Origin: Maridesulfovibrio sp.
GTDB lineage: Bacteria > Desulfobacterota > Desulfovibrionia > Desulfovibrionales > Desulfovibrionaceae
Direction: 5' to 3'
Assembly: GCF_963667685.1 (NCBI RefSeq)
Contig: NZ_OY763931.1
Span: 186,001-250,000, forward strand
DNA: 64,000 nt
The translations under genes were made by a program, and so were the position numbers. The notes under the pieces are model-generated. The model was not told the DNA's origin, searched no databases, and worked only from the letters and a program-made list of their open reading frames with translations. This document shows positions 63,206 to 64,000 of the stretch, one piece after another (positions within the stretch are counted from its first letter, which is position 1; each line of letters begins with the position of its first letter).

Positions 63206-64000
63206 TTTCTCCGCCGTATGCGTCAAGCATGAATTTTCTGATCAGTCCGTCAAGTTCTCCGTCCAGAACCGCCTCGACATTTCCGTCTTCGGCTCCGCAG
63301 CGGTGGTCCTTGACCAGTCTGTATGGTTGCAGAGTATATGTTCTGATCTGACTGCCGAAACCAATGGAATCCTTGGTGGCGTAGTCAGCTTTTTTGCTTT
63401 CTTCCTGCCTCTTGAGTTCCTGTTCATACAGGCGGGACTTGAGGACTTTCATGGCGGTTTCTTTGTTCTTCAGCTGGGATTTTTCATTCTGGCACTGAAC
63501 AACAATGTTTGTGGGCAGGTGTGTGATACGCACAGCAGAGTTCGTCTTGTTGACGTGCTGCCCGCCGGGACCGCTGGCCCGGAATACGTCCACCCGGATA
63601 TCATCTTCTTTTACTTCGATTTCAATATCCTGAGAAATCTCGGGATAGACGTCCACCGAAGCAAAGGAAGTATGTCTCCTGCCAGAGGCATCAAAAGGAG
63701 AAATGCGGATTAAACGGTGGATTCCGGCTTCCCCTTTTAAAAATCCGTACGCGTAAAGGCCTTCTATCCGCAGCGTAACACTTTTGATACCTGCTTCGTC
63801 GTCCGGCTGATAGTCAAGGTAGCTGGCTTTCCAGTTGCGTTTGTCGGCCCAGCGCAGGTACATGCGGAGCAACATCTCCGCCCAGTCCTGAGACTCGATT
63901 CCACCGGCTCCCGGGTGGATTTCCAGAATGGCTGTGCTTTTGTCTTCGGGGCCGGAGAGAAGAGCCGCAAGCTCTGTCTGTTCAACCATGCGGGCAAGTT
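63195..64000 (-). CDS. prfB: Peptide chain release factor 2, N-terminal part cut off
   Basis: At least 268 residues are visible up to the right window edge, beginning inside ELARMVEQ... and running to the stop at 63195. The catalytic GGQ (ASGPGGQHVNKTNSAVRI) and the RF2-type codon-recognition region (GRRHTSFASVDVYPE; RF2 reads UGA and UAA) are intact. Domain 1 and the start, including any programmed frameshift, lie outside the window. RF2 competes with selenocysteine insertion at UGA, relevant to the selenoprotein candidate 2 kb downstream. Confidence 0.95.
   Translation of the reverse strand, partial: LARMVEQTELAALLSGPEDKSTAILEIHPGAGGIESQDWAEMLLRMYLRWADKRNWKASYLDYQPDDEAGIKSVTLRIEGLYAYGFLKGEAGIHRLIRISPFDASGRRHTSFASVDVYPEISQDIEIEVKEDDIRVDVFRASGPGGQHVNKTNSAVRITHLPTNIVVQCQNEKSQLKNKETAMKVLKSRLYEQELKRQEESKKADYATKDSIGFGSQIRTYTLQPYRLVKDHRCGAEDGNVEAVLDGELDGLIRKFMLDAYGGENER

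Overview
This window is a chromosomal segment from a delta-proteobacterial sulfate reducer of the Desulfovibrionaceae type; a marine Maridesulfovibrio-like genome is my best guess. That rests on the Ccm system with a Cys-type CcmE and no CcmG/H, the RluD-CoaE fusion, a probable UGA-coded selenoprotein, and a dispersed intergenic palindromic repeat. Base composition looks moderate by eye. Gene density is high and most genes are housekeeping. I see no prophage, transposase, CRISPR array, rRNA or tRNA gene.

Layout. 1-2.0 kb: the start of a heptosyltransferase-type gene (minus, cut by the window edge) and a CNNM/CBS membrane protein. 2.0-7.2 kb: cytochrome c maturation operon ccmEFABCD plus a TPR (CcmI-like) protein. 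7.7-12.5 kb: branched-chain amino acid ABC transporter livKHMGF. 12.7-15.9 kb: guaBA, preceded by a structured leader ending in an intrinsic terminator (riboswitch or attenuator candidate). 16.1-19.6 kb: tatB-tatC-hisB-lipoprotein-hisA, tightly coupled. 19.7-23.9 kb: accessory stretch with a small HMA metal-binding protein, a methyltransferase between two identical terminators, a pentapeptide-repeat membrane protein and an RRM protein with a structured leader. 23.9-32.1 kb (minus): gatA, gatC, an LppC/LpoA-like lipoprotein, dnaK, grpE and an M29 aminopeptidase. 32.4-34.9 kb: feoAB behind a Fur-box-like site. 35-40.1 kb: a tiny winged-helix protein, an orphan, then the minus-strand chaperone operon cbpA-cbpM-clpB.

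40.5-45.9 kb: a 1269-residue FecR/RTX-repeat protein, a DUF3859-like exported protein and a rhomboid protease. 46.0-46.3 kb: an unassigned intergenic structured RNA with its own promoter and terminator. 46.3-52.0 kb: RluD-CoaE fusion, upp-uraA, mnmA and an acetyltransferase. 52.2-57.8 kb: pssA and leuACDB, with leuB bracketed by two inverted copies of a dispersed repeat. 58-64 kb: an acetyltransferase, a NifX-like protein, then minus-strand dapA, a probable selenoprotein (in-frame TGA in a Cys-x-x-Sec motif with a SECIS-like hairpin) overlapping an HU gene, a FlhG-like ATPase, a diguanylate cyclase with an N-terminal Cys/His cluster, and prfB (cut by the window edge).

For follow-up, the strongest points are the UGA-interrupted gene at 60260-61144, the attenuator-like leader of guaBA at about 12717-12855, and the orphan RNA at 46032-46241. 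All functional names come from reading motifs in the translated sequence; no database search was run.
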